From Antedon mediterranea (Eukaryota > Echinodermata > Crinoidea > Comatulida > Antedonidae), in assembly GCF_964355755.1 (NCBI RefSeq), contig NC_092670.1, forward strand, positions 22,567,201 through 22,631,200: a stretch of 64,000 nucleotides of DNA. The letters run 5' to 3'. Within the stretch, counting starts at the first letter, position 1. Every line of letters begins with the position of its first letter. A model generated the notes under the pieces. It did not search any database. It was given only the letters and a program-made list of their open reading frames with translations, and was not told the origin of the DNA. The translations under genes were made by a program, and so were the position numbers. Shown piece by piece: positions 28,001 to 35,419 of the stretch.

Positions 28001-31000
28001 ATGATGATTAATATGATTATATTATTAATTATTATACTGTAGGATGAAAGAAATTAAGATGCATGAGATACTGAAAGAAATCACAGTTTATGCTGTGTTT
28101 TTATGTCTGTTGATGGGAGTTGCATTTGGAAACATTGGTAAAGATAATTACTCTCTTCGTGCTTCGATGGTGCAGACATTTGTAAAAGCCTCTTACAATG
28201 GAAAAATGCATTTTACCAAGGTTTCAACACGTGATTATTTCTGGAACTACACCAACAATGTGTTTCTGCCAAGCCTGTATGCTGGCGTCTCCTACAATGG
28301 TCAAGCAGACCCTAAGAGTGCTGTGGAGCACCTGGTAGCTGATCGTACCTCATCGTTGACTTCTGTAGCAAGGCTTAGACAGCTCAGGGTTAAAGATGGT
28401 ATATCATTTTTTTTAACATAGGCGAAAGAAAAGTTTAAGATTAACGGATAGCTCAGGGTATAAAATGTCTATTACTATAGAATATACATCTTTGCAACAA
28501 TCTCCTGTTCATACTAGAAAAAAGTCCTGAACACTTGTTCTGATTCACCTAATTCACCAAAAGTGGTATTATCAATACTGTTTGAAACAATAAACATGTT
28601 AAACCCGGACCTACTCACTTATATTGCTAATATGCCATGTTGCATCCAATTGCAAACCAAGCACTAACAATTCTAGTACTTAAAACCCACTGCTTCACTT
28701 CTTTTTTTGGTTGGTTTTAAGTACTAGAATTTTTAGTGCTTGGTTTCCAATTGGATGCAACACAATGGTATAAATAGCAATATAAGTGAGTTGACCGATC
28801 ATAAATGAAAGTTCGGCTGATTAACTTGTGTAGAGCTACATACAGGTACTTGTCTTTCTGGGAACCAAACTTAAAGATATATCAGATTCATTTTCACTGT
28901 GTATGTAAAACACTGTGTAATATAAAATATTTAGATGTATACTCAGTGATTGTTTGAATATATAAGTGATAGAGAATCTTTATCACAGCAGGTTCATACT
29001 GTAAGGTGAAAAAGAAGAAATCTCAGGGTGCACTTTTATCAAGCTCATTTCAAGTTTTTATGTATTTCCTTTTCATCTCTTTCTGATTTTTTAAATATTT
29101 TACTGATGATAAATATAGGTATAATTAATTTGATTTATAGGTGTACCAGAATGAAAACAAAAACTATTCCCAATAATTTGCATTTGTATTATTTTACCAG
29201 ATGCCTGTGTTGTTTCTTCACCAATGCACATGCTTATTGATAATTGTCGACCTGAGTACAGCTCCGCATCTGAAGATACCAGACATTTTAATGAACATTG
29301 GATTCCACTGAAGAACCAAACACGTAAGTTTAAATGTTATATTTTCATAACTTGAGTAGCGAGAATTGCCCTTTAAAAATTCTCCCATCTTCTGAATACG
29401 AAGATACGGCTTTACCACGTTGAAACACCGGTTCTCGTCAGATCACCGAAGTTAAGCGATGTTGGGCCTGGTTAGAGCTTGGATGGGAGACCATCTGGGA
29501 ATAACGGGTGCTGTATATGGAGCTGGGGTCCCGTTAGGCATTTGAAATCAGCACTGCTGGCAGCCCCTGCATCTAGTATCTGCCTCAGACTTCTGGTCAA
29601 GGTGGGCACTGGACGAGAGAAGCCCTTGATCAATGTTAGGACCAATCAAGGTGCTTTAAACAGTCCTGGCTTTGTTTGCATCAAACCTGTTAGTGGCGGT
29701 AATTATCGCTGTTGGTTTCGATTGAATAAAATAAAAATAAAATAAAATACTACTTAAGCAAAATATGTGTGTAATTGGTGAATGGTCACTATAGTTAGTG
29801 ACGTCTGAATTTAGTATTGAATTTATGTGTGGGTGTTTAAGCAGTGTTCAAAATTTAAGTGATATTTTTTGTAATGCCAAATTATTCTCTATAAAATTCT
29901 AATTTGTGGGCTGTCAAATGAGATTCTGTTTTTTTATTGACTTACGCTTTTTATCAAAATTATTTTTAGATCCAACATCATCTGTTGGAAATGAAAACAT
30001 GTGGAGATACAAGTCTTGGTATGATCTGGGTTCACTTCCATACTGGGGTACGTATGCCCTGTATAATGGTGGTGGCTATGTTGCTGAACTTGGCTACACT
30101 CTTGATGATGCCTTGGAAATCGCAGAATATCTACGATCTACAAAATGGGTAGATCAACATACAAGAGCGGTGTTTTTCGAGTTTTCAATATTTAATCCTT
30201 CGACAAATCTGTACGGCGTTGCATATATGATTGCAGAGTTCTTGCCGACTGGAGGTATTACTGGCAGATTTATTTTCTTGATAAATTCTAAAGCTGCTCT
30301 GTCTACACTGTCAAACTTTATGTGACAAAACAAATGTGATGTGCCCATATGATGATGTTATATCACTATCATATTTGGGCATATCACATTTTTTTTGGTC
30401 ATTTTGTCAAACTAGTTTGATAGTGTAGACAGAGCAAATTAAATTAAATTTAAATGCTGAGTTCAATTTAAAAACCTGATGCATCTTTCAGAACAATAGG
30501 AGGCCCCCGGTGTGCTGGTACATCACTTTCCGGTCAAAATTAAGACCAAAAAATGGACAACCTCAGATTCTTACAGCCAATGACAAGTTGATTGTCAATG
30601 TGTTCGCTTCATCTGATCTGTTTTTTCGCATTTATAATTCTGCAATTCCTTTCTATATACTTTACTCTATAGAGATTAATTTTGCTTTACATAAAAAAAT
30701 TACTTATTGCAATTCATTTGCTGAGACTTTAAATAATGTTCTTTTATAGGTGCTATACCACATTACAATTTCCATCCTGTTTTATTGGATCGTTACTCAA
30801 GTGCTGCCAGTTTCTTGGTGATCTTGTGTGAAGTTTGTTTTGCTTTGTTTATTCTTTGGTACCTCTTCAGAGAAATCATGTTATTCAGAAAACAGAAGTT
30901 TAACTACTTCAAAAATGCAAGTAACCTGTTGGAGTTCATTGTTTTGTCGTTATCGTTGATGGCTTTCATTGTGTTCGTCTACCGATATTTCATTAATGAG

Positions 31001-32710
31001 AGTCTGTTGGCAAAACGAGAGGAAAACATCCGAGAATTCATGAACTTTCAATTCTTTGGACAGTTGGATCAGGTAAGGATAGCTTGTGTTCTCAAGCATA
31101 CCTGCAACTTATTCGGTTATTAGAGAAAGGGTATGTTCATTCGTATGGCGTATTAAGGTGTTGTGTATGCCTTTGCATCTAAACTAGGTAATGAAGTTGT
31201 TAACGCTACTACTGCACAACGTTGGCGTTGTGTATGACATCTGCTGTCCTTATCTTAAATAATGTTATGAAGCTAAATGCCATCATTAAAACTACTTTAT
31301 ACAGGAAGGTACCTAAATTAAAATGTATCTGGCTGCAATTTTAACATATTCTCTAACATTGTGGTTAAGGTCACATTAATTTGTCCACAAATTAAATGTG
31401 AATAAAAACAATATTATTATTACACATCGACTGAAATAATAAAAAAACAGTAAAATGAATTTTATATTTTCTAGATATACTACTACATACTGGGATTCAT
31501 TCTGTTCATTTCTACAATCAAGTTTTTAAAATTACTGCGCTTTAACCGTAAAATGCTGATGCTTGCCAATACAATTGGTTCCTGCTACAAAGAGTTACTC
31601 AACTTTTTTGTTATGTTTGTCATCATATTTGCATCTTATGCATCAGTAGGCTACATGATCTTCTTCACTGGTGTTCAAACATACCGGTCTATCATAGGGA
31701 CAGTTGAGTCTCTGTTCTCTACATTATTAGGTACGTGGTTTATTTTGTTTTTTCTTCAACCAATTCCTTTAATTGGAGTGTCCCCTGAACAAGATTTTGC
31801 CATAGTGCCCCTCGTTGTTTCACAGGAAAGTGTCCCTTGAAAAGAAGTGTCCCAAAGAAGATTTCTACTTTATCGTTAACAAATACCTTAATTATACAAT
31901 GTATTATAAATGGGTTTGGCAAACTGTATTAGACAGTCTGGGAGGTTATATTGGCAGATTTGAATAATAAATGCAATCACTGAATGGAATGAAAGTCCTA
32001 ATGTGTAAACAAATACATAAATGTAATATTTTTTTTTTATTTAAAGGGAAATTTGACTTTGAGGCTATGACACAGACAAACAGGGTCTTGGGACCAATAT
32101 TCTTCTTCAGTTTTATCTTGATGATTGTCTTCATTCTCATGAACATGTTCCTAACGATCATCAATGAGGCTTTTGCAAGGACCAGAGCTGAAACAAGTCG
32201 CAGACAGAACTCGCTTGAAATCGTTGAGTTTATGATACAACGATTTAAGGTTTGGACAGGTTTTGCGGAAAAAAGAGTTAGAAAAGTGCCTCGTAGAAAA
32301 CATACATACATAGAAGGTATGTGATTTGGAGTGTGTGACAACCATCATGAATTTCTGAAATGCAATTTTCATTTATTTTTATTTCGGACTTCATGATGTA
32401 AATATGGTAGTGATATGACATCATCATGTCCATATATGGGCACATCACATTTTTTTGTCACATAAAGTTTGATGGTGTAGACAGAGCTTTACATTTTATA
32501 ATAAACAGTAGAAATGTTAAACACAAAGCTATCCTTAATGTCTTTTATTATCTGTTATTTTTTTTAGGAGTGGATCCCATTCAGATTGAGTGCGATGCCA
32601 TGAGTCAAAAGTTGCTCCTAATGGTTGACAAACTAAATGACCTTATTCGAAAAGAAAAAGAAGTTCAAGGGTTTGAAAAGAGTACAAAACGTCCGATATT
32701 TGTTGCTTAA
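1..32710 (+). CDS. PKD1-like: Polycystin-1-like (PKD1/REJ family) receptor-channel, 5'-truncated by window edge, 44 exons
   Basis: Exons I can chain in phase: 1-45, 887-1092, 1581-1731, 1934-2154, 2619-2779, 3131-3719, 3960-4153, 4386-4521, 5005-5142, 5557-5717, 5907-6050, 6390-6528, 6894-7192, 7320-7458, 7549-7778, 8235-8367, 8539-8783, 8958-9096, 9677-12721, 17349-17511, 18184-18365, 18459-18650, 18833-18963, 19248-19407, 19698-19864, 19974-20082, 20364-20399, 21344-21475, 21619-21725, 22373-22619, 23398-23523, 23981-24119, 24922-25114, 25527-25835, 26010-26387, 26603-27385, 27612-27847, 28043-28398, 29201-29323, 29970-30254, 30750-31072, 31475-31730, 32047-32316, 32568-32710. They sum to 4,020 codons including the stop. 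Domain order (window residues): WSC 1-85, PKD about 90-150, PKD-like about 460-525, four discoidin 614-1157, PKD repeats 1160-1850, REJ 1850-2400, GAIN/GPS 2450-2905, TM1, PLAT 2970-3095, ten more TM helices, short C-terminal coiled coil. The family senses extracellular cues and pairs with polycystin-2 channels, in cilia or, for sea urchin REJ proteins, on sperm. The LRR end expected of PKD1 would lie left of the window. Exons 27 and 28 are the least certain. Confidence 0.9.
400..728 (+). repeat. Non-LTR retroelement 3'-end-like repeat (copy A)
   Basis: The segment containing CTAATGATCAGCTGGATGGA near 680 recurs as its reverse complement at about 4610-4650. Further matches pair the 420-460 region with 4850-4895. 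It ends in AATAAATAATTGAG, consistent with a retroelement 3' UTR. It lies in an intron. Confidence 0.45.
1291..1374 (+). repeat. Poly-C / polypyrimidine low-complexity tract
   Basis: Two C-runs of about 18 and 16 nt flank a CTT/CCT-rich stretch, all within an intron. Likely slippage-prone and possibly imprecise in length. Confidence 0.8.
1581..5142 (+). other. PKD and PKD-like extracellular exons between WSC and the discoidin block
   Basis: The exon at 1581-1731 carries the PKD hallmark YDFGDKQ and continues into 1934-2154 (RFEVTDELG). Exon 3960-4153 carries a second PKD-like core (YEWNFGNGD ... SGSYNVSLRAYNRD). The 589-nt exon 3131-3719 is cysteine-containing and N-glycosylation-rich, and I do not recognise it. 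In vertebrate PKD1 a C-type lectin and LDL-A lie around here, but I see no convincing signature of either. Confidence 0.6.
4610..4930 (-). repeat. Non-LTR retroelement 3'-end-like repeat (copy B, inverted)
   Basis: Inverted, diverged partner of the repeat at 400-728. Shared blocks include the GATCCATCCAGC...TGATCATTA segment and GAAGGAGCATTGAA. It lies in the intron between exons 4386-4521 and 5005-5142. Confidence 0.4.
5557..9096 (+). other. Four tandem F5/8 type C (discoidin) domains, nine exons
   Basis: Domain 1 is exons 5557-5717, 5907-6050 and 6390-6528. Domain 2 is 6894-7192 and 7320-7458. Domain 3 is 7549-7778 and 8235-8367. Domain 4 is 8539-8783 and 8958-9096. Each begins near a Cys (DNCRNMLG; NNVCLDEMG; SRLCRRDIG; PQTCHEMIE), contains the Y/V-x-V-x-Y/H-S core of discoidin folds (FFVTYSQSGNVW, FKVSYSENKMLW, FHVEYSMDNNNF, FCVQHSVDKISW) and ends in a 'LxFxLLGC'-type strand (RFDLLGCV, RFELLGCK, TFKLIGCE, LKIGLLVCK). 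Domains 2-4 each enter in phase 1, have an internal phase-0 intron and leave in phase 1. The final exons are 139, 139, 133 and 139 nt, which indicates exon-pair duplication. Discoidin domains usually bind carbohydrate, collagen or phospholipid. Confidence 0.8.
7851..7998. mobile_element. MITE with roughly 60-bp inverted termini
   Basis: The left arm TTAAAGCTACTTTCACATCA... is matched by the reverse complement of the right arm ending in ...ATGTGAAAACAGCTTAA. Inner blocks GGATTCGGTCC / GGACCTAATCC and CCCTGAGAAAGATAT / ATTTTCCTCAGGG also pair. It lies in the intron within discoidin domain 3 and has no coding capacity. Confidence 0.65.
9160..9450 (+). pseudogene. Non-LTR retrotransposon reverse transcriptase C-terminal fragment
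   Basis: The translation contains the family-typical string 'LERLSRLGLSLLEDRR.R.DMIETYKIVHGLENV..SNFF ... RGHPFKLCKPR'. The usual end 'RIINTWNSLP' is present at about 9391-9420 but in a different frame, so the copy is frameshifted and truncated. It sits in the intron before the giant exon. I cannot assign the clade beyond CR1/L2-like. Confidence 0.6.
9677..12721 (+). other. Giant 3,045-nt exon: PKD repeats and start of REJ domain
   Basis: This single phase 1-1 exon encodes 1,015 residues between introns rich in repeats. PKD cores are visible as YTIDFGDDE (about 10772), FTIDFDDGS (about 11080) and YTWDFGDST (about 11468), with more degenerate copies in between, and N-glycosylation sequons are dense. 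From about 11990 the sequence changes to the REJ module (CYLPIVDVSG..., then DLTLYEWKG and LSVEVVGG) and ends at the NFTWLCRR region typical of REJ. The acceptor is at 9676; an upstream in-frame ATG (9619) is intronic and not a start. REJ continues in exons 17349-19407. Confidence 0.85.
13545..16925. repeat. Duplicated intronic repeat module (two roughly 1.3-1.45-kb copies plus shared flanks)
   Basis: The block 13738-15050 recurs at 15247-16690, for example CGCTTCGCTCGC...ACCATCTAGGTC at 13741/15249, ATCGGCCTGTCT at about 14662/16308 and ACACCCCTATTTGGGGCAAA at about 14836/16481. A roughly 190-bp flank at 13545-13735 (GATACAAAATAATATATA...) recurs at 16705-16920. The first copy begins with a CTAGATGGTACGC / GC-TACCATCTAG hairpin. 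No credible ORF is present. This fills most of the intron 12722-17348. Confidence 0.7.
20536..21305. mobile_element. Non-autonomous DNA element with GGCCG-rich inverted ends
   Basis: The left end (ATTTCGGCCGCCGGTTATGG... AAATTCATGAAACTCC...) is the reverse complement of the right end (...GGCGTTTCATGAATTTGG...CCATAACCGGCGGC...GGCGGCCGAAATGATC). TTAA flanks both sides (20532-20535 and 21306-21309), possibly a target duplication. A third ATTTCGGCCGCC block is internal at about 20633. The element ends under 40 bp upstream of the next exon. Confidence 0.6.
21759..21900. mobile_element. MITE family A, near-complete copy
   Basis: Nearly palindromic. The inverted ends read approximately AAGCTCTGTCTACACTATCA, and the inner parts GATGTGCCCATATATGGACA and TTTGGGCACATCACACTTTT are mutually inverted. 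Other copies in this window are at 25134, 30290, 32403, 45978, 49707 and 55118. Confidence 0.75.
23279..23303 (+). repeat. Short (ATCTA)n microsatellite
   Basis: Five consecutive AATCT-type units lie in the intron between exons 22373-22619 and 23398-23523. Confidence 0.7.
24150..24835 (+). repeat. Intronic direct duplication, roughly 190 bp per copy
   Basis: Sequence at about 24170-24360 (TAAGCCTGAAAAGGCCCTAT ... AGAGATTATATAACTATA ... CTAGCAG-TATAGCATCTC) recurs at about 24660-24835 with moderate divergence. It is within the intron 24120-24921; nothing coding is seen. Confidence 0.7.
25134..25217. mobile_element. MITE family A, right-half copy
   Basis: Contains CATCATGTCCATATATGGGC and ends TTTGATAGTGTAGACAGAGC. 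The left half is missing. Intronic, just after exon 24922-25114. Confidence 0.65.
26010..27385 (+). other. PLAT domain and TM2-TM4 exons
   Basis: Exon 26010-26387 is almost exactly one PLAT/LH2 domain (YKYEITIFTG ... LVHLRIWHDNTG ... WFLSRVSVKD ... YYFMLDRWLALEEDDG), the cytosolic lipid/protein-binding module after TM1 in the PKD1 family. Exon 26603-27385 follows with HLWVSVFMRPPKSNFTRCQR, a TM helix, the conserved FGPVSFSTGQLVIGI segment and a second TM. Next come a basic, Ser-rich loop with probable phosphorylation sites and then another TM (VAWALAWMTIGLAFWLTIEV). Confidence 0.9.
28612..28791. mobile_element. Long imperfect palindrome, probable MITE
   Basis: The left arm from CTCACTTATATTGCTA through GTTGCATCCAATTG and CCAAGCACTAACAATTCTAG pairs with the right arm ending CAATATAAGTGAG. 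Stem length is about 80 bp with a T-rich loop. It lies in the intron 28399-29200. Confidence 0.65.
29403..29750 (+). mobile_element. 5S rRNA-derived SINE
   Basis: The first roughly 115 bp (29403-29517) is an almost intact 5S rRNA sequence, including TACCACGTTGAAACACCGGT, GATCACCGAAGTTAAGC and GGATGGGAGACCATCTGGGA, so it carries the internal RNA polymerase III promoter (A box, IE and C box region). It is fused to an unrelated roughly 200-bp body and an AATAAAATAAAAATAAAAT tail, the structure of SINE3/AmnSINE-type elements. It is intronic and lies in sense orientation to the polycystin gene. Confidence 0.85.
30290..30435. mobile_element. MITE family A, near-complete copy
   Basis: Starts AAGCTGCTCTGTCTACACTG and ends TTTGATAGTGTAGACAGAGC, with inner TGATGTGCCCATATGATGAT. 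It lies 36 bp after the donor of exon 29970-30254. Confidence 0.75.
32403..32489. mobile_element. MITE family A, right-half copy
   Basis: ATGTCCATATATGGGCACAT followed by TTTGATGGTGTAGACAGAGC. Almost the same half-element as at 25134, in the last intron of the polycystin gene. Confidence 0.65.
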
Positions 32711-32755
32711 CGGCTATTGAATATGCCTCTTTTTTGAGAGAGAAGCATATTGTCA

Positions 32756-32761
32756 AATAAA
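32756..32761 (+). terminator. Polyadenylation signal of the polycystin-1-like gene
   Basis: AATAAA lies 46 nt after the stop codon at 32710, in an AT-rich 3' UTR; it is the first such hexamer downstream. Confidence 0.6.
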
Positions 32762-34387
32762 GCTTTTCTAACAGAAAAGTTAGAAACAGTACAATAAAAT
32801 ATTAATTCATTGTAAATATATATATTAGATTCGTAAAGACAAAGATTGTAAGTTTTGTTTTGAAGGGTATTGTACAAGCACACACATGTAGGCATGCACA
32901 GATGGTTGAAAACTGTATATCTGTGTCTTGTTGTTTAGGTCACAATTCTTGTGAATTCTCCTAAAACTGAATACTCTCATTATGGCTAATGTTCGGAAAC
33001 GGATGTATGTTTCGGAACAGAATTTACCTATTTTTCAGATATTTCACAACACCTGACAATTTGGAATAATCTCACTAAAATGATATGCGATTCAACGTCA
33101 GTTACAAATTGTTTTAAACTCTTAAAAACACCTTTTTCCCTATAGTAAAGTAATTTTCACCAGAAGATCAGTTTTTGTAAAGATATTTGGTCACTGTAAT
33201 AAATGCCAATGTTATGTTAGTCTAGATACCAGAAGTATTTGGCTGTTCACTCCAGACTTTCAGAAGACTGCACATAGTTACCAACCTGAAAGATTTGAAA
33301 TGCATGATAGACTACACATTGAGGGAGGGGGAGTTCGAACACAAAATATTTGAGCCCACGTCACACTGAACAACCATGGAAAAACTATTTGCATTTTTTT
33401 TTTTTTTATTACACATTTTTGCTATGTATCTATTTTATACTTTTAAAATATACAAATTAATTTTAATGCATTTTCCTCTCAAATAGTAATTAAAAATTAT
33501 CACACATAGACAAATATGTGGTCACACATGTTGTTTAAAATGTGTATGCAGGACAATCCTGCACGATGCAAGATGGTTGGTAACTATGCTGCAGATTATT
33601 AGTTTGCTTTCTACCAAAACAAATGGATTTACAAGTCTGCATACTATTTAAATGTATTCTAAGAGTATAATTAATATTTTGGGCAAATTATTATTATTGA
33701 TGTAAGAAAGCAGTTTGACAAGAAAGTTCAATTGAGAACTTTTACTCCATTTCTTTCATATTTATTATTACATGATGATATAAGTAAACTGCACCTGTGA
33801 TGTAAAATACTTGATTTTGATCAATACTGTGCAATTTCATGATGAATATTATTAGAAGATAGTCAAAATGTTCATTTCCAATAGTAAAATATAACAGATT
33901 TAAATTAAAACTCTATTCAATACAAATTGCATTCTGATTTTATGAAGAAAAAAACACAGCATTTAATAATGTGGTAGGTTGTCAAGAGTTTGCATTTTAC
34001 ATATTATTATAATTCTCTTCTAGCACAAACTTTAAGAAGCCACTAATTTCTGTACTTTGCATTTGTTTTCATTAAAAGTAATTTTAGCAAGCTAAATAGT
34101 AAAAGTTTAATTTGTATCGTTTTACTAGTCAAAATAACCTTTAAAAAGTAATTTTCCATAAGAACTGGTTTGATTATAAAATCCTCAGTTGTTCACTTAA
34201 GTACTTAACTATCTAGACTAAAGCAAAAAGATTGATAAATGCAATCACACGGTTTTACTCTTCGCTTGGGATTTTGCTTATGCCAACACTATTTTTCCAT
34301 GTGCAACCCAAACAAAATTTACAATGTTTATAAATAAAATGTACAAGTAACAAAAGACCAGAATCGTAATACAGTATAATTCAATTA

Positions 34388-34393
34388 TTTATT
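34388..34393 (-). terminator. Candidate polyadenylation signal of COX6B
   Basis: AATAAA on the minus strand, about 210 nt after the COX6B stop codon. Confidence 0.4.
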
Positions 34394-34602
34394 TATATCA
34401 ATCCGTATCCAGCTTTGAAGTATGTATAACAGATGTTTAATTAACAACAAATGCCATGAAAGTAATAATTTCAGTTCATTCCTTTAAAACATTAATGTTT
34501 GTCATCTTAAAGGTGTAGTAGACCATTTCAAAACACTTCCAACACAAACAGTCCTAAGCATTCCAAATATTCCTAATTGCTGCATAATTTAGTTTTCCTA
34601 AG

Positions 34603-35159
34603 TTAGATTTTTGTTGGATATGTTCCATTTTCTCTTTGTTCGTCCCATGATTCCACCTGAAATAGAATAATAAATACATTTAAGGTTTGCATGTAAATTT
34701 CATGACGCTTTTTGTCTTTAACAGACAAAGAGTTCATTATGCGGTAACTATGTACTTCAAAGTACTTTACTGTGATTCAATTCAATTCTGGTTAAAGGCA
34801 AGCAGAAACTACCAGTGTTGTCTCCGAACTGAGGGGCTGATCATAGAAGAAAGGTTGCCAGTACTCAATCTGCCTACCCTGTGCTTAGGACATGCTAAGT
34901 TATTCACATCAAAGTTAACGATAATTGGTCCATTAATCCTTTAGACTTAAGGATGTGTGCTTACCCAGCTATTAGGACATAGAGATTGGTAGACTCTCTT
35001 AAACCATTCACATGGTGCATAATCCTCCCCTTTGATTTTTTGGCACCTGTGAAAATCTACATAATTCTGCCAGCAATTCTTTGTTTGATTTTGATTGGGA
35101 AATCGTGCATCAAAAGGTGCAGTCTTGTAGTTCTTTATAGCATCCATTACATCAGCCAT
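34603..35159 (-). CDS. COX6B1: Cytochrome c oxidase subunit 6B (COX6B)
   Basis: Two coding exons, 35159-34965 and 34656-34603, join in phase 0 to give 82 aa. The protein is an intermembrane-space subunit of respiratory complex IV that packs at the dimer interface. Family signatures are [20 protein letters not shown], then the twin Cys pair [11 protein letters not shown] (CX9C) and [12 protein letters not shown] (CX10C), which form the disulfide hairpin imported by the Mia40 route. The second exon encodes [17 protein letters not shown], the standard COX6B ending. The ATG at 35159 matches the usual N-terminus ([11 protein letters not shown]). A 3' splice acceptor just upstream (about 35171) implies a noncoding first exon farther right, possibly beyond the foldback element at 35420. 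Length is slightly shorter than human COX6B1 because of a gap before the second Cys pair. Confidence 0.95.
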
Positions 35160-35419
35160 GTTGGATATCTGAAAAAAGAATTACAGTATTTGATTAATAA
35201 TAATAATATCATAATGCATTTTTATTTCAAGAAATTATTTATTTATTAATAGTTTGTATTAATTAGTTATTATTAGATTAGCCTAGTACAGTACAGTAGG
35301 CATAATAATGTATTTTATTTTATTAACAGGCTTTGTAGAGCTTATTCTATTAAATATTACCCAACTTATTTAGCCTACATATGGCCGGCCTAACTTCTCT
35401 TGTTTAGGATGACTATGAC

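Larger units (their letters stand above)
28043..32710 (+). other. Polycystin (TOP) extracellular domain and channel module to stop codon
   Basis: Exons 28043-30254 encode the polycystin extracellular domain between TM6 and TM7 (FWNYTNNVFLPSLY, SWYDLGSLPYWGTYALYNGG, STKWVDQHTRAVFFEF). Exons 30750-32316 encode the six-helix channel-like unit, with the pore loop around LLGKFDFEAM and the S6-type helix NRVLGPIFFF...MNMFLTIINEAF, close to the polycystin-2 consensus. The last exon (32568-32710) gives a short amphipathic helix (SQKLLLMVDKLNDLIRKEK) and stop TAA. The C-tail is much shorter than in vertebrate PKD1. Confidence 0.92.
32711..34602. other. Intergenic / 3' UTR stretch between convergent polycystin and COX6B genes
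   Basis: AT-rich sequence with no open frame that looks coding and no repeat structure beyond short homopolymers. It must hold the 3' UTR of the plus-strand polycystin gene and, at its right end, that of minus-strand COX6B. Nothing else is recognised. Confidence 0.6.

Noticed and set aside
29479-29745. 88-codon frame MDGRPSGNNGCC...
   Set aside because: It lies wholly within the 5S-derived SINE.
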